A stretch of 64,000 nucleotides of DNA from Arthrobacter sp. Leaf137 (GCF_001423525.1 NZ_LMOI01000018.1:445435-509434), one strand, 5' to 3'. Shown: positions 25,681-34,916, counted from the stretch's first letter. Made by a program: numbers and translations. Notes: a model not told the origin generated them from the letters alone.

Positions 25681-28362
25681 CTACTCCGGGAAATCCCCTC
25701 CGTGGTTCCACACCTCGGAAAGTTCCTGCCGGCTCGAAACCCCGAGTTTTCCGTAGGTCCGCTGCAGGTGGGCGTTGACTGTATTCACGGAGATCCCCAG
25801 GCGGACCGCCGCTTCTGCGCTGCTCAGCCCGGAAGCTATCAGCCCGGCAACTTCCCTCTCCCTGTTGGACAGCTTGCCGAGGTCAGGGAGGGCAGCGGCG
25901 GGCCTTGCAGCTGTGGCCCCTGACGCCGGCATGTCCCCGGTTCCCAGGACATCCTCCTGGTCAGGATCGTCGTCCCCGGGGAATGCTACCTCCGGACGGA
26001 ACGCCGGCACGTCGTCCTGCGACTCCCCCAGCATTGCCGGCGTCACTGTCCAGATGAGGTCCGCCACCCCCACCTCGTGGGACCTCACTCCGCGCGCTCC
26101 CGTCCGTGCCGCAAGTCCCAGGTTCAGGTTCTCCAGGGCGCGGTGTCCCCGTTTGCCGGCGGTATCCGCTAACTGCAACAGCCTGCGGTTGGACGAGCCT
26201 GCTCCGCTCACCACCGAACGGGCCGCCGAAGAGTAGCTGTCCGCCAGCCGGGCAGCCAGATAGCTGCCTGACTGCCGTCTCGCGTCGTAGGCTGCCAGGG
26301 CGCGGCGGACCTGCCCCACGTCTCCCAGCAGCCACGCGGCCGCGGCAAGTCCACCCAGCGTGACCGGCAACAGCCCTTCCGGGTCAGCTTCATCAAAACG
26401 CACTTTTGCTTGCCGGAAATGCTCACACGCCAGGTCGAGGCTGCCCTGCCGGGCCAGGACGAAGGCCCGGTACAGGTGCGCCGGTCCCTCAAAATAGCTG
26501 AGCCGGCCCACAGTCTGCCGCGGCGCCCCCGAGCACACCATTTCCCTGCCACCCCACTGCCCCCGCCAGATCAGGTTGGAGCCGTGAATGATCAGCACCA
26601 CGGCATGGAAGTCCACAGTGCACCGGGGCAGGTGTTCCAGGGATTCCAGGGCCGCGGTGGACAGCTCCACCGCCTCGGCAAACCGGCCGCCAACGGCCAG
26701 CCCCTGCGAGACCAGGGCCATGAGCAGCACACCCGCCTCGGTTGTCGGCAGCGGAGGCGGGCCACCGGTCTCACCGGAATCCCGGTGATCGCCGCCCAGA
26801 GCGGTACCGATGGTGTGCTGCCGGCTAAGCCGCTGGTACAGCGCATCCCCGGCGCGTGGCCAGGTTCCGGACTGGGCGTCAAGGTACAACTGCAGGACGT
26901 CCAGTTCGTCCCGGGCCTCCTGCCCGCCAAAGGGTTCGGCGTCGACGGCGGCCTCCACCCGCCGTCGTGCATCGTCAACGAGGGCATGCAAAACGTTGGG
27001 GTCCGGGGACGTGGGATACAGCGCCCGCAGCAGCAACCAGACCGCCCGCAGGAACTCCCTGTTGTCCGACCCGTCCGAGGATGCCAGCAACCGCCTGAGC
27101 AGCTGGACGCTGCCGTAAATGTCCCCCATGAGGTACAGGGCCCTCGCATGTTCGACGCCGGCCGGGAGCCTGAGTTCCGGCGCCGTCACCCCTGCGGCGG
27201 CCTGCCGGGCCCGGTGGCTGTCATGCAGGTCGTTGGCGGCGACGGCGACGGCCAGCAGGTCGGCGTCCGGCGTGGGCAAGCCGCTTACCTGCTCCAGGGC
27301 GACGCGGCGGAACAGGTCCCACAGCGAACCGGCATCGCCGTGGGACATCTGGCCGCGGAGGGCAAGCCGCAGTTCACGCTGCCGGTCCGGCGCCAACTGC
27401 TGCAGGGCAGCACCGGCTTCGAGGACATGGTTGAGAGTTGCGGTGGCGGCAGCGGGATCCGGCAGTCCGGCGTCCTGGATCCGGACGGCTCCCGCAGACC
27501 GGAGCTCCGCCAGGGCTACGCTGCCTGCCAGCGCCTCGGCGACGCCGACGGACAGGGGCTCGCCGACGGCCAGGAAATCTATCAGCTGCCGCTGCTGGTG
27601 CGGATACATGGCCAGCCGGCGCGTCACGAGCTCCTGGATCTGGGTGCTCCCGCGTGTGTCGCGGGTCATCGACCATTCACCGCCGGAACAGGCAACACCA
27701 CCGCCGGCCACCGCCGCATCCAGGAGGAGCCTCGCGGCCAGCATGTTGCCTGCGGAGTCCGCCTGGATGTTCCGGACCAGGCCTTCGGACGGCCGGCCCT
27801 GGAGGCGGGACGCCAGGAAGTCCCGCATCCGTTCCGGTCCAAGCTCGGAAAGGTTGACCACGGACAGCTGCCTGGCCACCACCGACTCCATCAGTTCCAT
27901 GCGCAGCGGCCGGTCGGAACGGTGCGTTGCCAGCAGCCGGATGTCCGGTTCGGACACCACCCTGTTGAGGAGCCAGAGCGACAGGTCGTCGAGGAAATCT
28001 ATGTTGTCCAGGGCCAGCAGCACGGGCGTCCCCGGCGGCCCGGCGCTGCGCAACGCCTGGCGCGAGGCCTGCACCAGGAACCTGGGGGAAGCATTCGATT
28101 TCGCGGGCAGGTCCGGAACCAGCGCCATGGCAATGCTGAACGGAACATCGGCGAAGGAACTGGCCGCTGTGCGCGCAACTACAGAGAAGGTGCCCTCCAG
28201 GACGGAGGCCGCGGCGTCCAGCAGGGTTGTCATGCCCGAACCGCCGGCGCCGGAGATCAGCACACCCGCCGGTTCCGGCCCTGACAGGGCGACAACAATG
28301 TCATGCAGCTCCGCTGCCCGGATGATTCCCTGAGAAGGGTGGTTGCCTGCCGCGTTGTCCAT
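25681..28362 (-). CDS. Large LuxR-family regulator with AAA/STAND ATPase domain (LAL type), no. 1
   Basis: 893 aa. The N-terminal ATPase has Walker A GAGGSGMTT (residues 38-46) and a Walker B-like VLLALDNIDFLDD near residue 115. A long helical, TPR-like middle region follows. The C-terminal LuxR/FixJ helix-turn-helix is LSNREREVAGLIASGLSSAEAAVRLGISVNTVNAHLQRTYGKLGVSS. Such proteins act as ATP-dependent signal-responsive activators. It borders the polysaccharide cluster, has two relatives at 40082 and 42760, and carries the shared 23-bp element about 100 bp before its start, so it may control the cluster and itself. Confidence 0.94.
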   Translation of the reverse strand: MDNAAGNHPSQGIIRAAELHDIVVALSGPEPAGVLISGAGGSGMTTLLDAAASVLEGTFSVVARTAASSFADVPFSIAMALVPDLPAKSNASPRFLVQASRQALRSAGPPGTPVLLALDNIDFLDDLSLWLLNRVVSEPDIRLLATHRSDRPLRMELMESVVARQLSVVNLSELGPERMRDFLASRLQGRPSEGLVRNIQADSAGNMLAARLLLDAAVAGGGVACSGGEWSMTRDTRGSTQIQELVTRRLAMYPHQQRQLIDFLAVGEPLSVGVAEALAGSVALAELRSAGAVRIQDAGLPDPAAATATLNHVLEAGAALQQLAPDRQRELRLALRGQMSHGDAGSLWDLFRRVALEQVSGLPTPDADLLAVAVAANDLHDSHRARQAAAGVTAPELRLPAGVEHARALYLMGDIYGSVQLLRRLLASSDGSDNREFLRAVWLLLRALYPTSPDPNVLHALVDDARRRVEAAVDAEPFGGQEARDELDVLQLYLDAQSGTWPRAGDALYQRLSRQHTIGTALGGDHRDSGETGGPPPLPTTEAGVLLMALVSQGLAVGGRFAEAVELSTAALESLEHLPRCTVDFHAVVLIIHGSNLIWRGQWGGREMVCSGAPRQTVGRLSYFEGPAHLYRAFVLARQGSLDLACEHFRQAKVRFDEADPEGLLPVTLGGLAAAAWLLGDVGQVRRALAAYDARRQSGSYLAARLADSYSSAARSVVSGAGSSNRRLLQLADTAGKRGHRALENLNLGLAARTGARGVRSHEVGVADLIWTVTPAMLGESQDDVPAFRPEVAFPGDDDPDQEDVLGTGDMPASGATAARPAAALPDLGKLSNREREVAGLIASGLSSAEAAVRLGISVNTVNAHLQRTYGKLGVSSRQELSEVWNHGGDFPE

Positions 28363-28739
28363 GGTCCTGTCTTAGGTGAGGGCCACCGGGCGCATTTCCT
28401 GGTGGCCGCGGTAGGACCGTTGTCGAGATGCTCACACGGTATCGGGCCGGTTCAGGCAGGGATTGAGTGTGTACTACTTGGATTTTCGGGCCTCGGACCG
28501 GGTATCCCCGATTCGGGCGCTGGACCCTGCCTGTGTAAGGTTGGGTGGCGTGGGCAGGTTCCGGCGCCTGCGGCTGGGGAGTTGACGTGCCGCCGATTGA
28601 TGTAGCTGCCCCCACCGCGATCCACCATCCCGGGCGATAGAAAAACGACGTGCAGCTTTGCCGCTGCGCGTTACTTTTGCGCGCCCGCGGCGGGTCGCCA
28701 TGGTCTCGGAGTCCATGCACCCAACAGATATGAACCCCC
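28363..28739. other. 377-bp divergent intergenic region (LuxR regulator / secreted protein)
   Basis: No supported gene. It must hold promoters for the minus-strand regulator and the plus-strand secreted protein. A 7-bp hairpin (GGCCACC...GGTGGCC, about 28382-28408) lies just before the regulator start. The recurrent 23-bp element is at 28464-28486. The segment nearest the secreted-protein gene (about 28600-28739) has no motif I can assign; a c-di-AMP riboswitch was considered and not seen. Confidence 0.5.
28464..28486 (-). promoter_or_regulatory. Shared 23-bp element, copy 1
   Basis: On the minus strand this reads AAAATCCAA-GTA-N6-ACTCA. It matches copies at 34792, 39898 and 45664 at the outer blocks and the central GTA with identical spacing (consensus AAkmCrr-GTA-N6-ACTsR). 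It lies 102 bp before the LuxR-type regulator start. It is the weakest of the four in the left half of the core. Confidence 0.5.
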
Positions 28740-29831
28740 ATGAAACACCTCATTACAGCTCTTGCGGCAGTGCTGCTACTGGCCGTCGGCGGACTGTTCA
28801 CGGTTTCGGCCACGCAGTCGTCCGCCACCACATCCGCAGCCGGACAGCGCCCTTCCGAGTCGCCGGCCAAGGACAAGGCACAGCCCAAGCGGACGCCCGC
28901 TCCCACGCCAAGCAGCACGCCGGTTCCCGCAGCGGAAACCTCCCCTGCGGCCGCCGCTCCCGCTCCGGCCCCCCAGGCCCCGGCCCCCCAGGTCCCGGCC
29001 CCCGCAGCACCGGCTCCGGCGCCCGCTCCGGCCATTGTTCCGGCGGCAGCCACCGGGAGCGGCAGCAGCGCGTACCCCCTGCACAGCAACATCGTCAGCA
29101 CCACGTTCTGGGTTGGCGAGATCTTCAATGCCAGCCTCTCGGACGGTTCGCAGGTCTGCTCCACCTACAACAGCCAGTGGGCGTACCAGCACACCGGTGT
29201 AAAGCTCGGCACCGTTGACGCCGGCGCTGCCGGGTGTCCCGGCAGCTACTACGGCGGGTGTGACGGAGTGAGCTCCGGTTCCGGCGCCGATTTCAAATGC
29301 GACACCGAACGGCGCGTTGCCAGCAACGGATACTTCCCGCTCAACCAGCCCAGGCCTCTGCAGAACCCGTTCTACCTGGACCTGCCCTACGACGACCTGA
29401 ACGACGGCGTCGCCTTCCAGGAGCGTTGCCGGGTCATTCCCTGGGCCGCCGCGGACAACGCCGCCACGGGGGTGGACCACTGCGCGGACCAGGGCTACAG
29501 CTACATGAAGAACCGGTGGGTCCAGATCACGGGCCCGAACGGCAGCACCTGCTACGGACAGATCGAGGATGCCGGCCCCTCCAGCGGCTCCGAATACCAC
29601 GACTCCGCCTACGTCTTCGGGTCCGGCGACGCGCGCCCCGTCAACCAGAGCTTCTCCGCCGACGCTACCCAGGGCGCCGGCATGGACGTCTCCCCCGCCC
29701 TGAACGGCTGCCTTGGCTTTGCCGAACTGGACGGCAGCAGCGACCGGGTCTCGTGGCGCTTCATTGACCGTGCCAACGTTCCGGCCGGTCCGTGGCTGAC
29801 CGTGGAGACCACCTCCGGAGTCAGCAACTGA
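28740..29831 (+). CDS. Secreted protein with Ala/Pro linker and C-terminal RlpA/expansin-like (double-psi barrel) region
   Basis: 363 aa. A signal peptide (KHLITALAAVLLLAVGGLF, likely cut after VSA near residue 24) is followed by an Ala/Pro-rich linker (~45-105) suited to crossing the wall. The ~250-residue globular part has several Cys and the patterns NPFYLDLPYDDLND, YMKNRWVQI, CYGQIEDAGP, GAGMDVSPALNGCLGF and VSWRFID. The D-V-S-P-A and V-x-W-R-F blocks resemble RlpA/expansin double-psi barrels, but this is a remote call. The lipoprotein at 36160-37017 is a clear paralogue. It likely acts on or binds wall or matrix polysaccharide. Confidence 0.85.
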   Translation: MKHLITALAAVLLLAVGGLFTVSATQSSATTSAAGQRPSESPAKDKAQPKRTPAPTPSSTPVPAAETSPAAAAPAPAPQAPAPQVPAPAAPAPAPAPAIVPAAATGSGSSAYPLHSNIVSTTFWVGEIFNASLSDGSQVCSTYNSQWAYQHTGVKLGTVDAGAAGCPGSYYGGCDGVSSGSGADFKCDTERRVASNGYFPLNQPRPLQNPFYLDLPYDDLNDGVAFQERCRVIPWAAADNAATGVDHCADQGYSYMKNRWVQITGPNGSTCYGQIEDAGPSSGSEYHDSAYVFGSGDARPVNQSFSADATQGAGMDVSPALNGCLGFAELDGSSDRVSWRFIDRANVPAGPWLTVETTSGVSN

Positions 29832-29858
29832 CGGGATCATCTCCTGCAGTGCCGCGCG

Positions 29859-29892
29859 ACGTAGCCTCCTGACAGCTTTCAGGAGGCTACGT
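29859..29892. terminator. Bidirectional terminator, perfect 14-bp stem
   Basis: ACGTAGCCTCCTGA (29859-29872) and its exact complement (29879-29892) flank a 6-nt loop. It lies between converging genes and overlaps the stop codon of the GT2 gene on the minus strand. Confidence 0.88.
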
Positions 29893-31249
29893 TCCCGGCC
29901 GTCACCGGGGTCAGTTCCTTCCCCTGCACCCTGCGGGCGGGGCTGACCCAGGTGCCGGTCGACGCCGAGGAGAACGCCTTCGGGAGTACCTGGAGGCACA
30001 GGAAGGCATCCAGGATCCGCATCAGCGGGAACAATGGCGCCATCAGTAGTATCCCCGGTTTGCGGAGGGAAACCGCTGCAAGGATGGTCAACAGGAAGTC
30101 CGGCAGCAGGACACCGATCAGCACATCCTGTGGCCGCAGCAGGCCGGACAGGAAGACCATCACGTCCCAGTCGTTGCCGAAGGCTGCCACCTGGATCGCG
30201 GCAAACGTGGAGACCAGGAACACGGGCAGCAGCAGCACGAAGAAGATGCAGCTCATCAGCAGCTCGAAGATGTAAGTTGCCAGGACCAGCCAGAACCGGC
30301 CGGTCTGCTTCCGGTGGCGCCGGACCGTCTGCCAGAATCCCAGAATCCACCGGCGGACCTGCTTCATATAGTCCTGCAGCCGGTCCGGGTCCTGGGTGTA
30401 GGCCACCGCAGCGGACGGGTGGAACGCGATCCTGCCCAGCTTCCTGGCGTGGATCTCGAACGTCATGTTGAAGTCCTCGATGACCAGGCCGGGCGCGACG
30501 ACGTCGATCTCCTGCAGCGCACTGGTCCGGTACATGCTGGCAAACCCAGGAACGATGGACACCACATTCGCGCCGCGAGCCGCCTGCCCGTACTTCAGCA
30601 GGAGCTGCACCACTATGTACAGTCGCTCCCGGTACGCCACCAGGAACCGTCCCATGGCGGTGGGCGATGGCGGATCCATGATGGATTTCGCCCTGCCTGC
30701 CACGGCCACCACTGTTGAATCCGAAAACAGCGGCAGGCCGGTCCGAAGGTAGTCGTCGGTGGGACGGGTATCGGCATCGAGGAGCATCACCACCTTGAAC
30801 CGCCGGCAAAGGTCGAAGTGCACGATCCCGGCGGCCAAGGCACCGGCCTTGCCCCGGTTGGGGTCAAGCTCCAGCACTTTGACCCCGGCGGCGCGTGCCA
30901 GCTGTGCTGTGTTATCCGTGGACATGTCGGAAACCACGTGGATGTTGCGGCGCGGTACCAGCCTGGACGCAGCGCGGATAGTCTCATTGATCACCAGCGC
31001 CTCGTTGTGGGCGGCCACCAGTACGGCAACATGGGACGGCAGGATGCGGACACCCGGGTCCCTGTGGCGGCCCCTCCGTGGCCGGGCCGCGACGGCAGGC
31101 AACCCTGCCCGGGCTGACCGCCAGGTGCGGTACCGGCGTGTCCACTCCTCCAGCAGCCACGAGTTCTCCCCCGCGAAGCGCGCCAGCCCCACGAGGGTCC
31201 AGAAGATGGTGCTGACACCGAGGACCAGGATGATGGAAACAGCAATCAC
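29879..31249 (-). CDS. Processive family 2 glycosyltransferase (chitin/hyaluronan/PNAG synthase-like)
   Basis: 456 aa. An N-terminal membrane helix (1-22) precedes a cytosolic GT-A domain with SDMSTDNT (UDP-sugar binding), DAD at 158-160 (metal), ED at 258-259 (catalytic base) and QVRRW at 297-301, the Q-x-x-R-W signature of processive synthases. Several C-terminal membrane helices (from ~320) would form the export channel. The GTG start overlaps the deacetylase stop (GTGA), so synthase and deacetylase are made together. This pairing recalls the IcaA/IcaB and PgaC/PgaB systems for deacetylated poly-GlcNAc. The product sugar is unknown; the UDP-sugar dehydrogenase at 38224 raises the possibility of a uronic-acid polymer. 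Confidence 0.94.
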   Translation of the reverse strand: MIAVSIILVLGVSTIFWTLVGLARFAGENSWLLEEWTRRYRTWRSARAGLPAVAARPRRGRHRDPGVRILPSHVAVLVAAHNEALVINETIRAASRLVPRRNIHVVSDMSTDNTAQLARAAGVKVLELDPNRGKAGALAAGIVHFDLCRRFKVVMLLDADTRPTDDYLRTGLPLFSDSTVVAVAGRAKSIMDPPSPTAMGRFLVAYRERLYIVVQLLLKYGQAARGANVVSIVPGFASMYRTSALQEIDVVAPGLVIEDFNMTFEIHARKLGRIAFHPSAAVAYTQDPDRLQDYMKQVRRWILGFWQTVRRHRKQTGRFWLVLATYIFELLMSCIFFVLLLPVFLVSTFAAIQVAAFGNDWDVMVFLSGLLRPQDVLIGVLLPDFLLTILAAVSLRKPGILLMAPLFPLMRILDAFLCLQVLPKAFSSASTGTWVSPARRVQGKELTPVTAGNVAS

Positions 31250-33138
31250 AGCGCCGGAGCCCCCACAGTGTCGTACATGGCGTAGTCATCCGTGACGAGG
31301 GTGCCGTTGCTGAAGAGATTCAGGCCGAAGCTGATGGCAGTGGCCCCCGCCGGCAGGGCCGGTGTGGTGAAGCTTGCCTGCGTGAAGGTGGCGGTTGGCG
31401 CGAGCCAGGGGCTCGAGGTCCAGTACACCCATGCCCCTGCGGAGTTGCGGTAATAGACCGCGAACTGGGTGGTGGCAGTGGAGGTGTACCAGGCCCGCAG
31501 CGAGTAAGTCTTGCCGGCGATGGCAGGTGGGGCGCAGGAACCGGTGTCCAGGGACGGGACCAGCTTGCTGTCACCGTTTGAGTAGTTGCTCATCACCAGC
31601 CGGACGGCCTTCGTACCGGAGTGCGCGCCGGTGGCGAGCGTGGCGTAGGTGGGGGTGTTGGTCCCGAAGCCCGCCGTCTGCCAGCACTGCGGGAGGGTAC
31701 CCGTGCCCGCAGTTTCCAGCCCGGCGTTCTGCACGAGGTTCGCGCCCGCCGCGGGCGGGGGCGGCGGTGGTGTTGCGGCGGCGTCGAACATCTCGGCGTC
31801 ATCGGTGACGAGCGTGCCGTTGCTGAAGATGTTCAGGCCGAAGCTGATGCCGCTGGCCCCGGCAGGAAGAGCGGGGGTGGTCCAGGCCGCCTTCTGGAAC
31901 GTTGTCGCCGCTGCAAACCAGGGGCTTGAGGTCCAATAGGTCCAGGAGCCGATTCCGCTGCGGTAGTACAGGGCGAATTGCGTTGGGACCGTGGATTTGT
32001 ACCACATGCCCAGGTTGTAGCTGTGCCCGGCCGTTCCCGCGGGTGAGCATCCGCCGAGGTCGAGGGATGGCAGCCATTTGGCGTCGCCGTTGGCGTAGCT
32101 CCGCATGACCACTTGGGCTCCCCTGCCGGTCCGCCCTTGGTTGACGGTGCTGAACGTGGGGGTGTTGGTTCCGTATCCGCCTTGCTGCCAGCACTGGGGA
32201 GCGCCGTTGGTGAGCGTTTCAAAGCCCGGATTCTTGACCAGGTTGCCCGTGCCGGGCGGCGGAACGGCCGGCCCGGAAACCAGTGGCTTGAGCGTCCCGC
32301 CGATGACCTGGTCCACCGTCTTGACGGTAGTGGTGGTGGGACGGGTCTTCAGCCAGGTGGCGAACTGGTTGAAGACCGTTGGCGAAGTGGTGATGGGGTC
32401 GGAAGGGTTGTTGGCGATGTGGTGGAAGGTGAGTTGCACCCATCCCCCGGCCCCGTTTTCGGCCTGCGTAACGCTTCGCTGGAGGTCGGCCAAGGTCCAG
32501 GTGTTTTCCACCTGGTCGGGCGCCTTCGTGTAGTACGGGTCCGCTGGCGGCATCGACTCACCTACCGCGCAGGTGCCGCAGCTGAACCTGGTCCGGATGT
32601 CACCGAGTCCCCGGGCACTGTTGTAGCCGCAGTTCCTGACGATTGCCTCGGTGCTGGCGTTGGCCGATGCGAAGGGGTGGGCGAAGCTGGTCACCCGGAA
32701 TCCCCAGTTGCTGAGGTTGACGCGGTCGTTGCAGACCTGCCGCGTGGCTTCGTCGCTGGGCAAGGTAGTGAGGTCGGGGTGGGTCACGGTATGGCCGCCG
32801 ATTTCATGCCCCGCAGCCGCCAGTGCCTGGACCTGCGCGAGCGTGAAGTAGTTCGGGGTATTCACGACGCCGGAGGTCACGTAGAAGGTGCCCTTCAGTC
32901 CCAGCGAGTCCATGGTCTGGGCTGCGGACATCTGGTCCGCGTGGCCGTCGTCGAACGTCAGACTGACCACCGTGGGCGCGGCAGCGTGGGCAGCAGGCGG
33001 GCTCATCGCCAGGCCGGCGACGGCCAGGGCCAGGGCGGCCGTCACTGTCACCAAGGATTTTGCCCGGCGGAGCAGTCCCCGCCGGGCACCCTCGCGCGGA
33101 GGGAGCTCTTCCACGGGCTCGTTACCAACAGTCTTCAT
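31246..33138 (-). CDS. Secreted polysaccharide deacetylase (NodB domain) with two C-terminal binding-type modules
   Basis: 630 aa with signal peptide (cleavage near AHA-A, residue ~52). The NodB domain (~55-280) has all key residues: TFDDG with Asp63/Asp64, HTVTH with metal ligands His116 and His120, RGLGD, and FHHI with His239/His240. Two repeats of about 160 residues follow (~299-455 and ~467-630), each starting LVxNxGxET and holding a conserved NGDxKxxPSLD core and FGLNxFSNGTLVTDD. They look like jelly-roll carbohydrate-binding modules. It should remove acetyl groups from an extracellular amino-sugar polymer. It lies 45 bp after the degenerate deacetylase gene and overlaps the synthase. 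Confidence 0.94.
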   Translation of the reverse strand: MKTVGNEPVEELPPREGARRGLLRRAKSLVTVTAALALAVAGLAMSPPAAHAAAPTVVSLTFDDGHADQMSAAQTMDSLGLKGTFYVTSGVVNTPNYFTLAQVQALAAAGHEIGGHTVTHPDLTTLPSDEATRQVCNDRVNLSNWGFRVTSFAHPFASANASTEAIVRNCGYNSARGLGDIRTRFSCGTCAVGESMPPADPYYTKAPDQVENTWTLADLQRSVTQAENGAGGWVQLTFHHIANNPSDPITTSPTVFNQFATWLKTRPTTTTVKTVDQVIGGTLKPLVSGPAVPPPGTGNLVKNPGFETLTNGAPQCWQQGGYGTNTPTFSTVNQGRTGRGAQVVMRSYANGDAKWLPSLDLGGCSPAGTAGHSYNLGMWYKSTVPTQFALYYRSGIGSWTYWTSSPWFAAATTFQKAAWTTPALPAGASGISFGLNIFSNGTLVTDDAEMFDAAATPPPPPPAAGANLVQNAGLETAGTGTLPQCWQTAGFGTNTPTYATLATGAHSGTKAVRLVMSNYSNGDSKLVPSLDTGSCAPPAIAGKTYSLRAWYTSTATTQFAVYYRNSAGAWVYWTSSPWLAPTATFTQASFTTPALPAGATAISFGLNLFSNGTLVTDDYAMYDTVGAPAL

Positions 33139-33183
33139 GGCATACCACTCGATTCATCTTGGGGAGGCCCCGGGGCAGGGGGC

Positions 33184-34680
33184 TCACTGGGCAGGAGGCG
33201 GCGCCCCCACGGTGTCGTACATTTCGTAGTCATCGGTGGCCAGCTGGCCGTCGCTGAAAAGGTTGAGCCCGAAGCTGATGGCTTCCGCCCCGTCGGGAAC
33301 AGGCGGTGTCTCCCAGACCGCCTGCCCGTACGTGGTCCTGGCGGGGAAGTACGGGCTGGCTGTCCAGAACTGCCAATCACCCATGGCATTGCGGTAGTAG
33401 ACAGCGAATTGCGTCGGCGCATTGGACTGGTACCAGGCGCGGAGCGAGTAGGCGTGGCCTGGGATGACGCTCGGTGCGCAGGCGCCCAGGTCCAGGGCAG
33501 GGAGGAGCTTCACGTCGCCGGATTTGTAGGCCGTGACGTCCAGTCGCCGGGACGTTCCGTCCCGGAAGCCGGGAACCAGGGTTGCCAATTCGGACGAATT
33601 CTCTCCGTAGCCTGCCACCTGCCAGCATTCCGGCAGGCCGTACTTCCCCGGTGTTTCCAGCCCGGGATTCCGCAGGGCGTTGACGCCCGGCCCGGCAGGC
33701 GGTGCATCCGCTCCCGGAACCACAGGCTTGGCCACCTTCCCGATGACCTCGTGGACGGTCCGCACCCCCATGGTGCCCTTCGCTGTCCGCGCATCCAGCC
33801 ATGCGGCGAACTGTTCGAACAGGGCCGGGGTGATCGAGAGCGGACTTCCGGAGTCATCGATGTCGTAGAAGGCCAGCTGCAGCCAGCCGCCTGCCGCCTC
33901 GGCCTGCTCCACAGTCTGCTGCAGCCCCTGCAGGGTCCAATCACGGCCCACCTCGGCGGTGGCACGGGTGTTGAAGGGATCCTCCGGGCGTACGGTCTCG
34001 GCCGGGGCGCAGGATTCGCAGGAGTACGGGCTGCGGATCCGGTCCTGCCCCCTGGCGCTGTTGTAGCCACAGCCGGACACGATCTCCTCGGCGGTGGGGG
34101 ACGTCGCACCGAACGGGTAGGCGAAGCTGGTCACCTTGAAACCCCATTCGCTGAGCGTCGCCCGGTCGCTGCACACCTGCCGTTGCGCTTCGCCGGGTTC
34201 GACGGCGGTGAGGTCCGCCAGGGTGACCGTGTAGCCGCCGATTTCGTGGTGCTGTTCGGCCAAGCGGTGCAGATCCTCCTGGTTGAGGAAGTCGGCTGCG
34301 CCAATGAAGCCTGAGTTGACGAAGAAGGTGGCGCGCAACTGGTGGTCCGCCAGGATGCGGGCCGCCTCCCGCTGACTGGACCGGCCGCCGTCGAACGTCA
34401 GGGAAACTGACAGCAGCGGCGCGGCGCCGGCGGTGGGCGCATCGGAAGTTTGCGGGCCCGCCGCAACGCCGCTGCGGTCCCCGCCTTTGGCCGTCATGAG
34501 CGACGCACCGCCAGTCAGTACGGCAAGGACTGCAATCCAGGACACGGCGAGGAGGCCCACCCTCCTGCGCGAAGCACGGGCCTGCATTGACGCCAGCTTG
34601 CCATTCCCGCGGCCGGCGCTCCCGGAACCGGGATATGCGCCGGTCACGGCGCGGACCTGCCCGCGGCGGCACGCTGCCAT
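33184..34680 (-). CDS. NodB-fold protein lacking deacetylase metal ligands (probable pseudoenzyme), one binding-type module
   Basis: 498 aa as drawn; an ATG at 34587 (residue 32) directly before a membrane/signal helix (VGLLAVSWIAVLAVLTGG) may be the true start. The NodB domain aligns closely with its neighbour, but TFDDG reads TFDGG (metal Asp to Gly98), HTVTH reads YTVTL (Tyr150, Leu154), and the FHH block reads FYD (271-273). All metal-binding positions are therefore lost while the fold landmarks and the C-terminal module (~335-498) remain. It probably binds rather than deacetylates polymer, or scaffolds the active enzyme. It is first in the operon with the active deacetylase and synthase. 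Confidence 0.9.
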   Translation of the reverse strand: MAACRRGQVRAVTGAYPGSGSAGRGNGKLASMQARASRRRVGLLAVSWIAVLAVLTGGASLMTAKGGDRSGVAAGPQTSDAPTAGAAPLLSVSLTFDGGRSSQREAARILADHQLRATFFVNSGFIGAADFLNQEDLHRLAEQHHEIGGYTVTLADLTAVEPGEAQRQVCSDRATLSEWGFKVTSFAYPFGATSPTAEEIVSGCGYNSARGQDRIRSPYSCESCAPAETVRPEDPFNTRATAEVGRDWTLQGLQQTVEQAEAAGGWLQLAFYDIDDSGSPLSITPALFEQFAAWLDARTAKGTMGVRTVHEVIGKVAKPVVPGADAPPAGPGVNALRNPGLETPGKYGLPECWQVAGYGENSSELATLVPGFRDGTSRRLDVTAYKSGDVKLLPALDLGACAPSVIPGHAYSLRAWYQSNAPTQFAVYYRNAMGDWQFWTASPYFPARTTYGQAVWETPPVPDGAEAISFGLNLFSDGQLATDDYEMYDTVGAPPPAQ

Positions 34681-34791
34681 CGGAGGGCAACGCCCTTCAC
34701 TGCCGAGATTTCCATGGTGAGACCCGTTTCTCCACCGACCGGTTTCAGTCGTTCACAGCCTCAGCCTATGGAGGGCCGTTCCCCCCGGACA

Positions 34792-34814
34792 CGAGTAGGC
34801 AGTACCCGTATTTT
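34792..34814 (-). promoter_or_regulatory. Shared 23-bp element, copy 2
   Basis: Minus strand AAAATACGG-GTA-N6-ACTCG. It lies 112 bp before the drawn start of the NodB pseudoenzyme operon (205 bp before the alternative start) and about 100 bp before the divergent GH18 gene. It is the best match, together with copy 3. A related but rearranged ACTACTCGG / GTACCCG pair lies 20-45 bp away (34827-34852). Confidence 0.6.
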
Positions 34815-34916
34815 GGCTTTCGCACCACGTACCCGCGCGCACCCACTACTCGGCGCTGCCTGTCCGGCGATTGCGGCCCGTCATGCAGGCGATCCTGGCC
34901 TGAAAACAAGGCGCCT

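Noticed and set aside
28600..28739. Possible riboswitch in the leader of the secreted RlpA/expansin-like gene
   Set aside because: Wall-remodelling genes of actinobacteria often carry a c-di-AMP riboswitch, but I could not find its conserved blocks or the pairing arms here.
28776..30809. A 677-codon minus-strand frame opposite the secreted protein gene and running into the GT2 gene
   Set aside because: Low-complexity Gly/Arg/Val product crossing two real genes and a perfect terminator hairpin; shadow frame.
32113..34314. A 733-codon plus-strand open frame opposite the two NodB genes
   Set aside because: It is antisense to two clearly conserved proteins, has Gly/Arg/Val-rich composition with no motif, and is the kind of shadow frame that high GC content creates.
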